A DNA stretch of 64,000 nt from ZAX-1 sp046533095 (GTDB lineage Bacteria > Bacillota > Clostridia > Lachnospirales > Lachnospiraceae), in NCBI GenBank assembly GCA_046533095.1, contig JAJQRA010000033.1, positions 62,001 through 126,000 of the forward strand, given 5' to 3'. Positions 52,261-62,430 of the stretch are shown here, piece by piece. Made by a program: the position numbers and the translations under genes. The notes under the pieces are model-generated. The model made no database searches. It worked only from the letters and a program-made list of their open reading frames with translations, and was not told the origin of the DNA. The number at the start of each line of letters is the position of its first letter. The stretch's first letter is position 1.

Positions 52261-53880
52261 TTACATCATTCCCATTCCGCCGCCTGCTGGCATTGGAGGT
52301 ACATCTTCTTTTATATTAGCTACCACTGATTCGGTTGTGAGGAACGTAGCAGCTACGCTTGTAGCATTTTGCAATGCACTTCTGGTTACTTTTACCGGAT
52401 CAATGATGCCAGATTCTAGCATGTCTACATATTCTTCTTTATATGCATCAAACCCAATACCAACTTTTTCTTCTTTTACTTTATTGATAATGACAGGTGC
52501 TTCTAATCCTGCATTTGTCACGATATAAAAGAGTGGGGATTCCAATGCTTTTAAAATTACTTTTGCACCGGTTTTTTCATCGCCATCTAATGTTTCTGCT
52601 AATTGTTCCACTTCTTTTGAAGCGTGGATATAGGCAGAACCGCCACCTGCAATAATACCCTCTTCTACAGCAGCTCTCGTAGCTGCTAAAGCATCTTCCG
52701 TACGAAGTTTGCTTTCTTTCATTTCTGTTTCCGTTGCGGCGCCGACACGGATAACAGCCACGCCACCGGCAAGCTTTGCAAGGCGCTCCTGCAATTTTTC
52801 TTTGTCAAATTCTGATGTTGTTTCTTCTATTTGTGCCTTAATCTGGTTGATTCTTGCAGAAATTGCTTCTTTTTCACCTTCGCCATCCACAATAATCGTG
52901 TTTTCTTTCTGCACCTTTACAGATTGCGCATGTCCAAGCATATCCATTGTTGCTTCTTTTAGATCTAGTCCTAATTCATCTGAAATCACCTGTCCACCGG
53001 TCAGGATTGCAATATCTTCTAGCATTGCTTTTCTTCTGTCGCCATATCCTGGTGCTTTTACAGCTACTACATTAAATGTACCACGTAATTTGTTTACGAT
53101 TAACGTTGTTAATGCCTCGCCCTCGATATCTTCAGCAATAATAAGGAGCTTTTTGCCAGACTGTACAATCTGCTCTAAAATTGGAAGCAGGTCTTGGATA
53201 GCGCTGATTTTCTTATCGGTGATTAAGATATAGGGATCTTCTAATACCGCTTCCATTTTATCCATATCGGTTGCCATGTAAGCCGAAATATATCCACGGT
53301 CAAACTGCATACCCTCTACTAAATCTAATTCTGTCAGCATTGTCTTTGATTCTTCAATTGTGATAACGCCATCATTTGACACTTTTTCCATTGCATCTGC
53401 TACTAAATTGCCAACGATTTCATCGCCTGATGAAATTGTGGCAACTTTTGCGATATGGTTTTTCCCGTCTACTTTCTGTCCCATAGCTGCAATTGCTTTT
53501 ACTGCTACGTCGGTTGCTTTTTTCATACCTTTTCTTAAAACGATCGGGTTAGCGCCTGCTTCTAAGTTCTTCATGCCCTCTTTAATCATCGCTTGTGCTA
53601 AAACAGTTGCTGTCGTTGTACCATCACCTGCTACATCGTTTGTCTTTGTAGCAACTTCTTTTACAAGCTGTGCGCCCATGTTTTCAAATGCATCTTCTAA
53701 TTCAATTTCTTTTGCAATGGTAACGCCGTCATTTGTAATAAGGGGTGCGCCAAATGATTTGTCAAGTACAACATTTCTCCCTTTTGGCCCTAAGGTCACT
53801 CTTACGGTATTTGCTAGTTTATCAACCCCGGCTTCTAATGCTTTTCTGGCATCTGAGCCATATTTTAATTCTTTTGCCAT
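52261..53880 (-). CDS. groEL: Chaperonin GroEL (Hsp60)
   Basis: 539 residues, full-length, ending in the usual GGM tail (GGGMGMM). VTLGPKGRNVVLDKSFGAP, TNDGVTIAKEIELED and DGTTTATVLAQA with AVEEGIIAGGGSA are signature blocks. It forms the ATP-driven folding chamber with GroES. GGAGG eight bases before the ATG at 53880. It follows groES by 89 bp in a CIRCE-controlled operon. Confidence 0.98.
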   Translation of the reverse strand: MAKELKYGSDARKALEAGVDKLANTVRVTLGPKGRNVVLDKSFGAPLITNDGVTIAKEIELEDAFENMGAQLVKEVATKTNDVAGDGTTTATVLAQAMIKEGMKNLEAGANPIVLRKGMKKATDVAVKAIAAMGQKVDGKNHIAKVATISSGDEIVGNLVADAMEKVSNDGVITIEESKTMLTELDLVEGMQFDRGYISAYMATDMDKMEAVLEDPYILITDKKISAIQDLLPILEQIVQSGKKLLIIAEDIEGEALTTLIVNKLRGTFNVVAVKAPGYGDRRKAMLEDIAILTGGQVISDELGLDLKEATMDMLGHAQSVKVQKENTIIVDGEGEKEAISARINQIKAQIEETTSEFDKEKLQERLAKLAGGVAVIRVGAATETEMKESKLRTEDALAATRAAVEEGIIAGGGSAYIHASKEVEQLAETLDGDEKTGAKVILKALESPLFYIVTNAGLEAPVIINKVKEEKVGIGFDAYKEEYVDMLESGIIDPVKVTRSALQNATSVAATFLTTESVVANIKEDVPPMPAGGGMGMM

Positions 53881-53969
53881 GTTCCATTCCTCCAATTATA
53901 TTTATTCGCAATATTTCATTTTTTCTGTTCTGTACCGTTTTTCTTAGCTATTATTTTATTTGAAGCGTT

Positions 53970-54257
53970 TTATGACTCAACAATTGCCAATATATCGTTT
54001 TGCTTTACGATAATATACTCTTCGCCATCTACTTTTACTTCATTTCCGGCATATTTAGAGTAAATAACTTTATCTCCCGGTTTTACTTGCATGGTAATTT
54101 CTTTTCCATCTACATTTCCACCTGGTCCAACAGCAACTACTTCTGCTTCCTGTGGTTTTTCCTGCGCAGAACTTGCTAATATGATCCCAGATTTGGTTTT
54201 TTCTTCCGCCTCTAATTGTTTCAGTACAACTCTGTCTGCTAATGGTACTAATTTCAT
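53970..54257 (-). CDS. groES: Co-chaperonin GroES
   Basis: 95 residues. LVPLADRVVLKQLEAEEKTK and GIILASSAQEKPQEAEVVAV are typical; the mobile loop SGIILA contacts GroEL. It is the lid of the GroEL chamber. First gene of the groESL operon with a CIRCE operator in its leader. Confidence 0.98.
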   Translation of the reverse strand: MKLVPLADRVVLKQLEAEEKTKSGIILASSAQEKPQEAEVVAVGPGGNVDGKEITMQVKPGDKVIYSKYAGNEVKVDGEEYIIVKQNDILAIVES

Positions 54258-54430
54258 GTGAATTCCTCCTTAAAAAATAAGATTTTAATTTTTAGATTCT
54301 AGGGTACGCTTGGTTCATAAAACATAGCCCCTATGAATTTTGTCCATTCCTATCCACTTTATTTCTATAAATATAGATAGAAAAGCCATACAGTCGAAAA
54401 GCATCTTCCACACGATTCAACTTTTGGTTG

Positions 54431-54457
54431 TTAGCACTCGTTTTAATTGAGTGCTAA
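54431..54457 (-). promoter_or_regulatory. CIRCE operator (HrcA-binding)
   Basis: TTAGCACTC, nine bases, GAGTGCTAA: a perfect CIRCE inverted repeat, about 175 bp upstream of groES. HrcA represses groESL through this site until heat stress. Confidence 0.98.
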
Positions 54458-54468
54458 CCTTTAGACTA

Positions 54469-54497
54469 ATCATAGTTACTTTACTTTATTTATGCAA
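54469..54497 (-). promoter_or_regulatory. groESL promoter
   Basis: TTGCAT (54492-54497), 17-bp spacer, TATGAT (54469-54474) on the minus strand, directly before CIRCE, the normal order for HrcA control. Confidence 0.85.
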
Positions 54498-54657
54498 GTG
54501 GACATATTTTCCAAATTCTATATATATATTCAATTATACTATATTATACTCTTTTTTTCTTCCATTTTCTCACTTTTACCATTTTAAGCAAATTTTATAC
54601 AATCTTTAGAAAGATTAATTTTTTGTATTAACTTAGGAAAGTGCTCCTATTTTTCGC

Positions 54658-55821
54658 CTAGTCAAACCGCAATGCATCGATTGGCTTTAGCCTTGCAGCT
54701 CTTCTGGCCGGGTAGATGCCAAATAATACGCCTACTCCAATGGAAAATCCAACTGCAATCATTGCTACAGATAATGTAATTGCAAAGTGGTAGTCCGTTG
54801 CAAACACATTCACGATAGCGAGCACCCCTGCGCTTACGATGATTCCAATAAATCCTCCCATAAGGGAAAGCACTACGGATTCAATTAAAAATTGTACGAT
54901 AATATCCCCTCTTTGTGCACCGATGGCTTTTCGGATGCCAATTTCCCTTGTCCGCTCCGTTACCGATACGAGCATGATATTCATAATACCTACACCACCT
55001 ACAAACAGAGAAATTCCGCCAATTCCACCAAGGAGATATCCAAGTAGATTTGTAATCGAAGTAACCATATCTAACATACTTCCCATATTAAACACGGTGT
55101 AGTTATCTTCGCCAAGTTTATCCATTAAAAAACGATTGACTGTTTTTTCTGCCTGCTCCACTTGTTTTTCGCTAGCGGCAGAAACATCAAACGAGATTAT
55201 GCCACTGGTACCGAGCAGCCTTTGCGCTGTTTCGAATGGTAGGAATACGGTTGAATCGTTCGTATTCATAGAGGTAGCCCCCTCTTCTTTTAAGATGCCT
55301 ACAATCGTAAAGTCCTTCCCATTAACACGGATTGTTTCTTCTAATACATCTGTATTGCCAAACAAATTTTTGGCCACCCCGCTTCCGACAATACAGTTGG
55401 ACAAGCGGTATTCACTGTCCGTATCACTTAAAAACCGTCCACTTTCTAGTTCTATCTGGTTTAGGATCTGATAGTTTCTGTTCATGCCTGTAAGGGAAAC
55501 GTCTTCTTTATTCCCGGCAGCTTTCACGGTTGCATTTCCACTATTATAAATAGAAACGAGTCCAATTTCGTCATTTTCTTCTAATGCCATCACTTCTTCT
55601 AGTTCGAGGCGGGGAGTCGTTTTTTGTACATAGCAGATCAAGTTGCTTCCACCAAGGCTTGAGAGCTGCTCTGTAACGGAGCTTGTAGCGCCTTGTACAA
55701 GGGAAACTAACAGGGTAACTGCCATAACCCCGATAATAATGCCTAGCATGGTCAAAAAGGACCTCATCTTGTTAGAACGGATAGAGGAAATTGCCATTTT
55801 CATTGCCTGTGTAAATTTCAC
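54658..55821 (-). CDS. MacB/YknZ-like ABC permease
   Basis: 387 residues. One membrane segment (MRSFLTMLGIIIGVMAVTLL), a MacB-type extracellular domain (about 50-250) and three C-terminal segments of an FtsX core with GGVGIMNIMLVSVTERTREI and GIRKAIGAQRGDI. GTG start sharing one base with the ATPase stop (TAGTG), GGAGG seven bases before. With the ATPase and adaptor it forms a MacAB/YknXYZ-type efflux system. Confidence 0.95.
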   Translation of the reverse strand: MKFTQAMKMAISSIRSNKMRSFLTMLGIIIGVMAVTLLVSLVQGATSSVTEQLSSLGGSNLICYVQKTTPRLELEEVMALEENDEIGLVSIYNSGNATVKAAGNKEDVSLTGMNRNYQILNQIELESGRFLSDTDSEYRLSNCIVGSGVAKNLFGNTDVLEETIRVNGKDFTIVGILKEEGATSMNTNDSTVFLPFETAQRLLGTSGIISFDVSAASEKQVEQAEKTVNRFLMDKLGEDNYTVFNMGSMLDMVTSITNLLGYLLGGIGGISLFVGGVGIMNIMLVSVTERTREIGIRKAIGAQRGDIIVQFLIESVVLSLMGGFIGIIVSAGVLAIVNVFATDYHFAITLSVAMIAVGFSIGVGVLFGIYPARRAARLKPIDALRFD

Positions 55822-56600
55822 TAGGAATCCACCTCCATTTTCTGTTCTATTTTTGTATCCTGCACTGCCTCATCAAAACCCTTCTCCTGCCTTGTATCCT
55901 GCACTGCCTTGCCTTCAAAGCCATTCTCCTGCCTTGTATCCTGCACGATCTTGCCATCAAAGAGCTTTACCTGCCTAGATGCCTCACGCGCAATTTCATT
56001 GTCATGCGTGATGAGTATGATCGTATTTCCTTGTTCGTTTAGTTCATGGATGAGGCTGATGATGTCCCTACTTGATTTAGAATCTAAATTTCCAGTCGGT
56101 TCATCTGCCAATATAAGGGTCGGCCTTGTGACAAGTGCCCTTGCAACCGCTACCCTTTGCTGCTGTCCACCGCTTAATTGATTTGGGCGATGGTGGATAC
56201 GGTCGGACAGCCCTACTTTTTCAAGAGCTTCCAATACCCGTATTTTCCGATCTTTTGCTCCCATACCTTGATAGATTAAAGGTAGTTCCACATTTTCATA
56301 GGCATCTAGTTTTGCAATTAAATTAAATTGCTGAAAGATAAATCCTATTTTTTTATTTCTCATTTTTCCCAGTTGTCTTTCTGACAGATCGGATATATTT
56401 TGACCATCAATAAAATAGTCGCCCTCGTCAGCGGTATCAAGGCAGCCGATAATATTCATGAGCGTTGATTTTCCACTTCCGGAGGAGCCAATGATTGCTA
56501 CAAATTCATGTTCTTCAATGGAGAGGGATACCCCATCTAATGCATGAACTTCTTCATTGCCGACCAGATATGTTTTTCTTACATTTTCCAGTGTGATCAT
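55821..56600 (-). CDS. LolD/MacB-type ABC ATPase with repeated C-terminal tail
   Basis: 259 residues. Walker A GSSGSGKST, signature LSGGQQQRVA, Walker B LILADEPTGNLD, switch His in LITHDNE. The last 40 residues are not part of the ATPase fold but a repeat of VQDTRQE-GF units (QDTRQENGFEGKA, VQDTRQEKGFDEA, VQDTKIEQ), made by tandem DNA duplications that kept the frame. It energises the neighbouring permease. Confidence 0.94.
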   Translation of the reverse strand: MITLENVRKTYLVGNEEVHALDGVSLSIEEHEFVAIIGSSGSGKSTLMNIIGCLDTADEGDYFIDGQNISDLSERQLGKMRNKKIGFIFQQFNLIAKLDAYENVELPLIYQGMGAKDRKIRVLEALEKVGLSDRIHHRPNQLSGGQQQRVAVARALVTRPTLILADEPTGNLDSKSSRDIISLIHELNEQGNTIILITHDNEIAREASRQVKLFDGKIVQDTRQENGFEGKAVQDTRQEKGFDEAVQDTKIEQKMEVDS

Positions 56601-56638
56601 AATCGAGCCTTACCTTTCATGCTAGCTGTGATGTTTCC

Positions 56639-58207
56639 CTATTCTTGTATATTTCCATCTTCTATATGGTATTCTTCGGCCGTATTCCCATTATTTACAT
56701 TCATCCCCATCTGTTCGTAGAGATCTTGTAGTTTTATGATGAGCTGCACCTGCTCGCCGGCACTTAAGCCCTCTAGCACTTCTGCTTTTGCGTTGTTTAC
56801 AAGCCCTAAAGTTACCTTGCGCTCTTCTGTCGTTTGATCGTCCTTTATAACGGTAACGGTTTTTTCTCCATCTATGGTTTGAATGGCATTGATTGGAATA
56901 AGCAGTGCATCGGTTTTTTTATCAATCGTTATTTTTCCATTTGCACTCATGCCCGGGAGAAGACTACCCGTATTCTTTAGCAAAATGCTGACAAGATACG
57001 TCGCCACGCCATTATTGTTTTCACCTCTTAATGATATGCCGGATACTTCACCTTCATATATGGTATCTTCCATTGCATCTACGGTTACGTCTACAGGCTG
57101 GCCTTTTGAAATACCTTGAATATCCAATTCATCAATTCCAATGGAGATTTGATAGTTCGCTGTATCAAGCAATTTGTAAAATGCCGTTCCTGCCGGTATG
57201 GTATCGCCTTCTTTTGAAACCATCTCACTGATGATGCCATCTGTTTTCGCTGTGACTAAAAAGCCTTGTTTGTATTCCTTTGCTTTTTCTATTTTTTTTG
57301 CAAGTGCTTCCCTTTGATCCAGCATTTTTACATAATCGGTAGAATAATCCACTTCTTTTAATCGAAACAATTGCTTTCCGGCGGAAATCTTGTCATTCGT
57401 GGATACAGAAACACGATCAATGATTCCACTGTCCGCTGTTATGGCGATCGGATGCCCACAGGCTGTCTGCCCGCTCCCTACTTGTAAGCCGTCTTCTGTA
57501 AGTACGCTAACATCTACGTCAACATCATATGTATTGCCATCTTCAAATACGGCGGTTGCCACATTTCCTTTTATCTGCGATATTCTGGCATCAATCTGCT
57601 TATCGGCATAGGCGATCAGCACTTTTTGGCCGATAGATACCGCTGCCTCTTTTGTAGGCTCAAATTCAACTTTTAATTTACCGTCTGCTGAAATTAACAG
57701 CAATGCCTCTTTTTGTTCCATCACTGTTAAAACAGAATCTCCTTCTTCTGCCATGATTTTTTTCACTCTTCCATCAACTGGAGATTGGATGGAGGTTTTT
57801 CCGGTTTTGGAACTGTAGGAAAGCTGTTCATTGATTGTAGCAAGCTGATTCTCTAGCTGTGTAATGGACTCGTCCAATACAACGCTTTCAAATTCTGCAA
57901 TGATCTCTCCTTTTGCCGCGTATTCACCGTCTTGCTTATACAAATTTTTTACAACACTTGTATAATCTATCATTTCTTGTGTACTGTTTATCGTTTGTAC
58001 TACGCCTATCCCTTCAGTAATTACTGCAATCTCCCCTGTTTCCACAATCGCCGTATTTCCATTCATAGCCTCATCCAATTTTGCGGTTATGTTTCCTATG
58101 GTGCGTACTACAAAAATTACGGCTATCACGATTACCACGAGAACAATTGCCAAAATAATCCATAGTTTTTTGTGTGATTTTTTTTTCTGGTTTTGTTTGT
58201 TTGCCAT
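56639..58207 (-). CDS. HlyD/YknX-type membrane fusion adaptor
   Basis: 522 residues. One N-terminal membrane anchor (LWIILAIVLVVIVIAVIFVV), then barrel-sandwich halves with a helical hairpin, a beta-barrel (VDVTVDAMEDTIYEGEVSGI) and a C-terminal membrane-proximal domain (LLIPINAIQT, VTLGLVNN). It contains two lipoyl-like halves, longer than typical YknX. It should link the MacB-like permease to an extracellular path. GAGGG before the ATG. Confidence 0.92.
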   Translation of the reverse strand: MANKQNQKKKSHKKLWIILAIVLVVIVIAVIFVVRTIGNITAKLDEAMNGNTAIVETGEIAVITEGIGVVQTINSTQEMIDYTSVVKNLYKQDGEYAAKGEIIAEFESVVLDESITQLENQLATINEQLSYSSKTGKTSIQSPVDGRVKKIMAEEGDSVLTVMEQKEALLLISADGKLKVEFEPTKEAAVSIGQKVLIAYADKQIDARISQIKGNVATAVFEDGNTYDVDVDVSVLTEDGLQVGSGQTACGHPIAITADSGIIDRVSVSTNDKISAGKQLFRLKEVDYSTDYVKMLDQREALAKKIEKAKEYKQGFLVTAKTDGIISEMVSKEGDTIPAGTAFYKLLDTANYQISIGIDELDIQGISKGQPVDVTVDAMEDTIYEGEVSGISLRGENNNGVATYLVSILLKNTGSLLPGMSANGKITIDKKTDALLIPINAIQTIDGEKTVTVIKDDQTTEERKVTLGLVNNAKAEVLEGLSAGEQVQLIIKLQDLYEQMGMNVNNGNTAEEYHIEDGNIQE

Positions 58208-58314
58208 TCTGTCCCTCTTTCTTCGTTTTTAGTTTGCATAAGTATAGTGGCCATGCCATAAACCCATTTCATAGCATATGCTATTTTCAGTGTTATGTCA
58301 AAATTTATTTTACA

Positions 58315-58395
58315 CCGGACAAATACCCCGCCGCTTGCAGCGTCACCGTCCAACTGTAACCACAAAGATACCCTGCTGCTTGCGACGGGGAGATT
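58315..58395. repeat. Imperfect 50-bp direct repeat
   Basis: ATACCCCGCCGCTTGCAGCG at about 58323 is echoed by ATACCCTGCTGCTTGCGACG about 50 bp on. It follows the stop codon of the ABC exporter gene at 58400, the same position as the other gene-end duplications, though similarity to the gene end was not established. Confidence 0.5.
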
Positions 58396-58399
58396 TATT

Positions 58400-60259
58400 C
58401 TACGCCGTAATTTCCTCAAACTGTGAATTGTACAGATTCGCATAAAACCCATTTTTTTCGATTAGTTCGTTATGCGTCCCCTGTTCAATAATATCTCCGT
58501 CTTTCATGACAAGGATAACATCTGCATCTTTAATCGTAGAAAGCCTATGTGCAATGACAAAACTGGTTCTTCCCTTCATCAAGTTGTTCATGGCACGCTG
58601 GATTCTTGCCTCTGTCCTTGTGTCAACGGAACTCGTTGCCTCATCTAGTATTAAAATACGATTGTCCGCTAGGATAGCGCGTGCAATGGTCAGCAGCTGT
58701 TTTTGCCCTTGCGATACATTGCTGGCATCTTCATTTAGTTCCATTTTATAGCCGCCAGGCAGCGTCTTTATAAAATGATGTGCATGTGCCGCTTTTGCCG
58801 CAGCTATCACCTCTTCATCGGTTGCTTCTAGCCGTCCATAACGTATATTTTCCATAATGCTGCCCTTAAACAGCCATGTATCCTGCAGCACCATCCCAAA
58901 TCCTTCCCGTAGTTCGCTTCTGTTAAAGGCTTTTAAATCATGCCCATCTACTTTAATGCTGCCGGTCAATACATCATAGAAACGCATGAGCAGCTTTACC
59001 ATCGTCGTCTTGCCCGCTCCGGTCGGCCCTACGATGGCTACCGTCTGCCCTGGTTTTACTTCACAGTTAAAATCGTCTATAATAATTTTTTCGGGGTCAT
59101 AGCCAAAGTGTACATGCTCAAATACAACTGTCCCTTCCATTTTTTCAAGATGTATGGGATGTTCTACCACAAAATCTTCTTCCTCTTCCCCTAAGAATTC
59201 AAATACCCGCTCTGAGGCAGCCATGGTAGACTGAAGCAGATTAGAAACCTGTGCAATCTGGTTGATTGGCTGGGTAAAATTTCGTACGTATTGGATAAAG
59301 GATTGGATATCGCCTACTTCAATTATGCCTTTTATCTTTAGTACGCTTCCTACTACAACGACTGCCACATAGCCTAAATTTGCGACAAAGTTCATGATTG
59401 GCATCATCATTCCAGATAGGAACTGCGATTTCCATGCAGATTGGAATAGGATGGCATTTGTTTCGTCAAATTCCCGCAACGTTTCTTCTTCTTTGTTAAA
59501 TGCTTTTATGATATTTTGCCCACTATAGACTTCTTCCACCTGCCCGTTTACTTTCCCTAGGTATTTTTGCTGTGCCACGAAATATTTTTGGGAAAATTTA
59601 ATTACAACGCTTATGAGGACACCGGATATCGGCAAAACAACAAAAGCAATGACAGTCATAAGGGGGCTGATACTAAGCATCATAATCAAGATGCCGACAA
59701 TCGTAGCAACCGAAGATATGAGCATTGTTACGCTTTGATTTAACCCTTGCCCTAGTGTATCAACATCGTTTGTAATTCTTGAAAGCACTTCCCCAACGGT
59801 TCTGGATTCAAAATATTTCATTGGCATACGATTGATTTTTTCGGAAAGTTCCGCCCGAAAACGAAAAGCCATCTTTTGGGAGATCCCACTCATAATCCAT
59901 CCTTGTACAAAAGAAAAAACGGCACTAATGACATAAAGGCCGATTAAGCCAATTAGGATATTTGTTATTTTTTCAAAATCAATCCCGCCACTGCCGGATA
60001 CCTTTCCGATTAAGCCATTAAATATTTCCGTTGTTGCACGACCTAGGATTTTCGGCCCTACGATGTTAAATGCGGTTCCACATATCGCAAAGATAACGAC
60101 AAACAGTACACCGATTTTATAGTTGCCCATATACTTGATTAGATTCTTAAACGTACCCTTAAAATCTTTTGCTTTTTCAGTAGGCATCCCCATTCCCATG
60201 CCCGGACCACGCCCCGGACTTCTTTTTGTGCCGCTTGACTTTTCTGTTGATTCACTCAT
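58400..60259 (-). CDS. ABC exporter, half-transporter (heterodimer partner 2)
   Basis: 619 residues. Six membrane segments and an ATPase with Walker A GPTGAGKTT, signature NVSQGQKQL, Walker B ILILDEAT with catalytic Glu, and H-loop IAHRLST. A Gly/Pro/Met-rich N-terminal tail (GRGPGMGMGMP) is odd but common in this clostridial family. It pairs with the next gene. GGGGAGG before the ATG. Substrates are likely drugs or lipids. Confidence 0.95.
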   Translation of the reverse strand: MSESTEKSSGTKRSPGRGPGMGMGMPTEKAKDFKGTFKNLIKYMGNYKIGVLFVVIFAICGTAFNIVGPKILGRATTEIFNGLIGKVSGSGGIDFEKITNILIGLIGLYVISAVFSFVQGWIMSGISQKMAFRFRAELSEKINRMPMKYFESRTVGEVLSRITNDVDTLGQGLNQSVTMLISSVATIVGILIMMLSISPLMTVIAFVVLPISGVLISVVIKFSQKYFVAQQKYLGKVNGQVEEVYSGQNIIKAFNKEEETLREFDETNAILFQSAWKSQFLSGMMMPIMNFVANLGYVAVVVVGSVLKIKGIIEVGDIQSFIQYVRNFTQPINQIAQVSNLLQSTMAASERVFEFLGEEEEDFVVEHPIHLEKMEGTVVFEHVHFGYDPEKIIIDDFNCEVKPGQTVAIVGPTGAGKTTMVKLLMRFYDVLTGSIKVDGHDLKAFNRSELREGFGMVLQDTWLFKGSIMENIRYGRLEATDEEVIAAAKAAHAHHFIKTLPGGYKMELNEDASNVSQGQKQLLTIARAILADNRILILDEATSSVDTRTEARIQRAMNNLMKGRTSFVIAHRLSTIKDADVILVMKDGDIIEQGTHNELIEKNGFYANLYNSQFEEITA

Positions 60260-60261
60260 TT

Positions 60262-62430
60262 TTAACGCCCTCCCCTTAATTCTGCCTCAGACAACTGGGA
60301 TCTTGCAATTTCCATATAAGCCTCACAGCTTTGCAGCAGCTCTTCATGCGTTCCAATTCCTGCAATGCCGCCCTCTTCTAGCACGATGATTTGATCCGCA
60401 TGAAGGATCGTACTAATACGCTGTGCTACAATTAAAATGGTTGCATCTACGATCTTCTCTTTCAATGCTTGGCGTAAAACGATGTCTGTCTTGTAGTCAA
60501 GCGCCGAAAAGCTATCATCGAACAAAAGTACTTTCGGTTTTTTTGCGATTGCCCTTGCAATGGATAAACGTTGCTTTTGACCACCAGAAACATTTGTTCC
60601 ACCCTGTGAAATAGCACTCTCAAAGCCTTCCTGTTTTTCTTCTATAAAATTTATCGATTGGGAAATTTCTGCGGCTTCTTTCATTGCATCATCGCTGATC
60701 TCCCCTCCAAATTTTATATTAGAAGCAATATCACCGGAGAACAGTACCCCTTTTTGGGGGACAAACCCTAACAGGCTTCTTAATTTATGTTGCGATAGAT
60801 CTCTAATATCAACGCCGTCCATCGTGATTTCCCCTTTGGTTACATCGTAAAATCGTGGTATTAAATGAATCAGCGTAGATTTCCCACAGCCGGTACTACC
60901 TATAATTGCGGTGGTTTTGCCTGGTTCTGCGGTAAATGAAATATGCTCTAGCGCATCTTCATCCGCTCCCGGATACCGAAAGGATACATCTTTAAAGGAT
61001 AGGAGCCCATTCCAGTCTGCTTTTGCCTCATCCATTGTCTGACCTTTATCTTTATCTATAATAGAGGCCTTCGTTACAATCACCTCATCGATACGGTTTG
61101 CGGCAACCCCTGCCCTTGGAAGCATAACAGACATCATGGTCAGCATTAAAAATGACATGATGATCTGCATGGAATAGGTGATAAACGCCATCATATCCCC
61201 TACCTGCAAATTTCCGGCATCAATCCCATGCGCACCGGCCCATACAATGAGCACACTGATCCCATTCATAATCAGCATCATCACCGGCATCATAAACGTC
61301 ATGACACGGTTGGTGAAAAGTTGGGTGGACATTAAGTCTTTATTTGCACCTTCAAACCGTTTTTCTTCATGTTTTTCCCTGCTAAATGCACGAATGACTA
61401 AAATACCTGTTAATATTTCCCTTGCCACTAAATTTAATTTATCGACTAAAATCTGCATTTTCTTGAATTTAGGCATTGCTACCATCATTAAAACCACTAC
61501 TAATAGCACGATGATGCCCACTGCTAAAGCAATAATCCAGCCCATTCCAGTCCTTGTACCTACGACTTTTATCACACCCCCTATGCCAAGGATTGGCGCA
61601 TAGATAACCATGCGAAGTAGCATAACGCTTACCATCTGCACCTGCTGGATATCATTGGTGCTTCGTGTAATCAAGGACGCTGTGGAAAATTGATCCATTT
61701 CACTATGCGAAAATGATACTACTTTTTTAAATACGCGACTCCTTAAATTCCTGCCGATGCTTGCCGCTACATAAGAGGAAAAATACCCGGCTAAAATGGC
61801 AACCAGTACCATAATGACCGTCATTCCAAGCATTTTTGCGCCTGCCATTAAGATGTAATGGTTTTGATACTGCCCTAAGTCGATGCCTAATGCCTCATAT
61901 TCTGCCTGTACAAATGCAAAAGCTCTTTGCTGTATAATCGCTTCACTCGAATCACCCATTTTGTCTTTTGCTTCTTGCATCTGCAAAAGCATTTGATCCT
62001 TTGTAGCCGCTCCAGATTCCAGCATGGTTTTTAACGTAGCTAAATCCATGGTCCCTGACTCTTGTATTTGCAATAGGGCAAGCATCGGCATACCTAATAT
62101 GCGATCAAGTTCTTCTATTTTTTCTTTGTTTGATGTATTAAGTTTATAGATTGCTTCTTCGCCAGTAGCGGAATCATCCTCTAATACATAGCTGTCTTTT
62201 AATGTCTGCTCTTCTTCTTTTGCCAAAAACAAGCTGAGCCCCTCTAGCGTAGCTTCCCTCATTTTATCCGGTGCCACATGCTCAATACCGCCCTGCTGTA
62301 TGCCCACATTTACAAGTTTTGATGTATATTGAGGAAGGGACAAGTCGCAATATGCCTGCACGATAAGCAATGCAATAATTCCTAAAACTATCCACTTAAA
62401 TTCAAAAATGTACTTGAAAATTTTACTCAT
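60262..62430 (-). CDS. ABC exporter, half-transporter (heterodimer partner 1)
   Basis: 722 residues. A roughly 120-residue soluble insert (residues 45-180) lies between the first two membrane segments, as in several Firmicute heterodimeric exporters. Walker A GSTGCGKST, signature VSGGQKQR; Walker B is followed by Asp rather than Glu (LLFDDSFSAL), so its own site is probably catalytically weak, as usual in asymmetric heterodimers. It overlaps marR by 8 nt and precedes its partner by 2 bp. Confidence 0.95.
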   Translation of the reverse strand: MSKIFKYIFEFKWIVLGIIALLIVQAYCDLSLPQYTSKLVNVGIQQGGIEHVAPDKMREATLEGLSLFLAKEEEQTLKDSYVLEDDSATGEEAIYKLNTSNKEKIEELDRILGMPMLALLQIQESGTMDLATLKTMLESGAATKDQMLLQMQEAKDKMGDSSEAIIQQRAFAFVQAEYEALGIDLGQYQNHYILMAGAKMLGMTVIMVLVAILAGYFSSYVAASIGRNLRSRVFKKVVSFSHSEMDQFSTASLITRSTNDIQQVQMVSVMLLRMVIYAPILGIGGVIKVVGTRTGMGWIIALAVGIIVLLVVVLMMVAMPKFKKMQILVDKLNLVAREILTGILVIRAFSREKHEEKRFEGANKDLMSTQLFTNRVMTFMMPVMMLIMNGISVLIVWAGAHGIDAGNLQVGDMMAFITYSMQIIMSFLMLTMMSVMLPRAGVAANRIDEVIVTKASIIDKDKGQTMDEAKADWNGLLSFKDVSFRYPGADEDALEHISFTAEPGKTTAIIGSTGCGKSTLIHLIPRFYDVTKGEITMDGVDIRDLSQHKLRSLLGFVPQKGVLFSGDIASNIKFGGEISDDAMKEAAEISQSINFIEEKQEGFESAISQGGTNVSGGQKQRLSIARAIAKKPKVLLFDDSFSALDYKTDIVLRQALKEKIVDATILIVAQRISTILHADQIIVLEEGGIAGIGTHEELLQSCEAYMEIARSQLSEAELRGGR

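Noticed and set aside
52709..53947. Long plus-strand open frames opposite groEL
   Set aside because: These are antisense shadows of a strongly biased real gene; Ser/Ala-rich composition and no ribosome site.
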